NCBI GenBank assembly: GCA_026395105.1
Contig: JAPLZH010000040.1
Span: forward strand, 1-5,953
Reading direction: 5' to 3'
From: Candidatus Tayloriibacteriota bacterium
Lineage (GTDB): Bacteria; Patescibacteriota; Minisyncoccia; Phycocordibacterales; PALSA-1337
DNA: 5,953 nucleotides
Shown: piece by piece, positions 5,854-5,953 of the stretch
How positions within the stretch are numbered: the stretch's first letter is position 1
Layout: each line of letters begins with the position of its first letter
Translations under genes and position numbers: made by a program
The notes under the pieces: generated by a model
Seen by the model: only the letters and a program-made list of their open reading frames with translations
What the model was told of the DNA's origin: nothing
The model's database searches: none

Positions 5854-5953
5854 CTGTCTTTGTCCCTATTCGGGCCAAAGGCGGACAAGGTTTCAAGAGC
5901 CCAAGGCTCAAGGAACCAAGTCGGCCGAACTACGGAAGAAACGAACGCCTAAG
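5854..5953 (-). ncRNA. Unidentified structured RNA element, or structured 3' UTR (partial)
   Basis: The 5822-5953 region is about 55% GC by hand count, clearly above the neighbouring genes, and is built of consecutive hairpins upstream of the minus-strand terminator. Arms TTGTCC (5860-5865) and GGACAA (5883-5888) enclose a mini-hairpin GCC-AAA-GGC (5874-5882). Directly adjacent, 5889-5917 folds as a 29-nt hairpin with GGTT/AACC outer arms and a GAGCC-CAA-GGCTC core. A CGGCCG palindrome (5922-5927) follows. I see no tRNA, tmRNA 3' end, RNase P or SRP signature. Alternatively a minus-strand CDS ends here: one frame reads LGVRFFRSSADLVP and stops with TGA at 5910-5908, but it is too short to judge. 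The strand is inferred from the terminator. Confidence 0.4.

Noticed and set aside
5822..5953. Plus-strand frame, in phase with dprA, open from the GTG at 5822 to the window end (44 codons), as if a dprA readthrough extension or a new gene.
   Set aside because: Its first codons are the terminator stem itself, the translation has no family resemblance, the region's GC and hairpins explain its sequence better, and dprA already ends at its usual winged-helix boundary. Forty-four open codons in GC-rich DNA is not unusual.
1..5953. CRISPR arrays, insertion sequences, tRNA genes and phage-type modules.
   Set aside because: No regularly spaced repeats, transposase motifs, terminal inverted repeats with target duplications or tRNA cloverleaf with TTCGAAT-like arm were found by eye.

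Overview
The window is about 6 kb of a compact, AT-rich bacterial genome (roughly 40% GC by eye). It most resembles a Candidate Phyla Radiation / Patescibacteria genome, probably of the Parcubacteria (Paceibacteria) type. This rests on the short, highly divergent FtsQ-like protein, the small stand-alone receiver protein beside a PilB ATPase, the tight gene packing, and the near absence of Shine-Dalgarno sequences. The placement is from remembered family features, not from a search. TGA ends the ftsQ-like gene and is not needed as a sense codon anywhere, so the standard bacterial code fits and the TGA=Gly code of Gracilibacteria/Absconditabacteria does not.

Layout. Five genes run leftward: serS (seryl-tRNA synthetase, 4803-3529), an ftsQ/divIB-like division gene (3528-2560), a 77-residue helical protein of unknown function (2528-2295), a receiver-only response regulator (2203-1826) and a pilB/gspE-type type IV pilus assembly ATPase (1813-164). 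serS and ftsQ abut with no spacer. The regulator and pilB are 12 bp apart and probably share a promoter at about 2243-2248. Positions 1-163 hold no convincing gene; a possible gene start runs off the left edge on the minus strand. On the plus strand dprA (4907-5818) diverges from serS across a 103-bp spacer. The centre of that spacer is the palindrome TATAATTATA, which gives a -10 hexamer on each strand.

The right end (5822-5953) differs from the rest. It is about 55% GC by hand count, is built of consecutive hairpins, and contains a textbook intrinsic terminator read on the MINUS strand (9-bp stem, UUCG cap, U-tract). A transcript entering from beyond the right edge therefore ends here, converging on dprA. 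The upstream part could be a structured small RNA or the 3' UTR of an unseen gene; I could not identify it.

Working together: serS and ftsQ are housekeeping translation and division genes. PilB powers type IV pilus extension, and such pili can take up DNA. DprA protects incoming single-stranded DNA and loads RecA on it. Having pilB and dprA a few kb apart is compatible with natural competence, but this is inference. The best candidate for something undescribed is the structured element at 5822-5953, followed by the 77-residue protein and the regulator-pilB pair.
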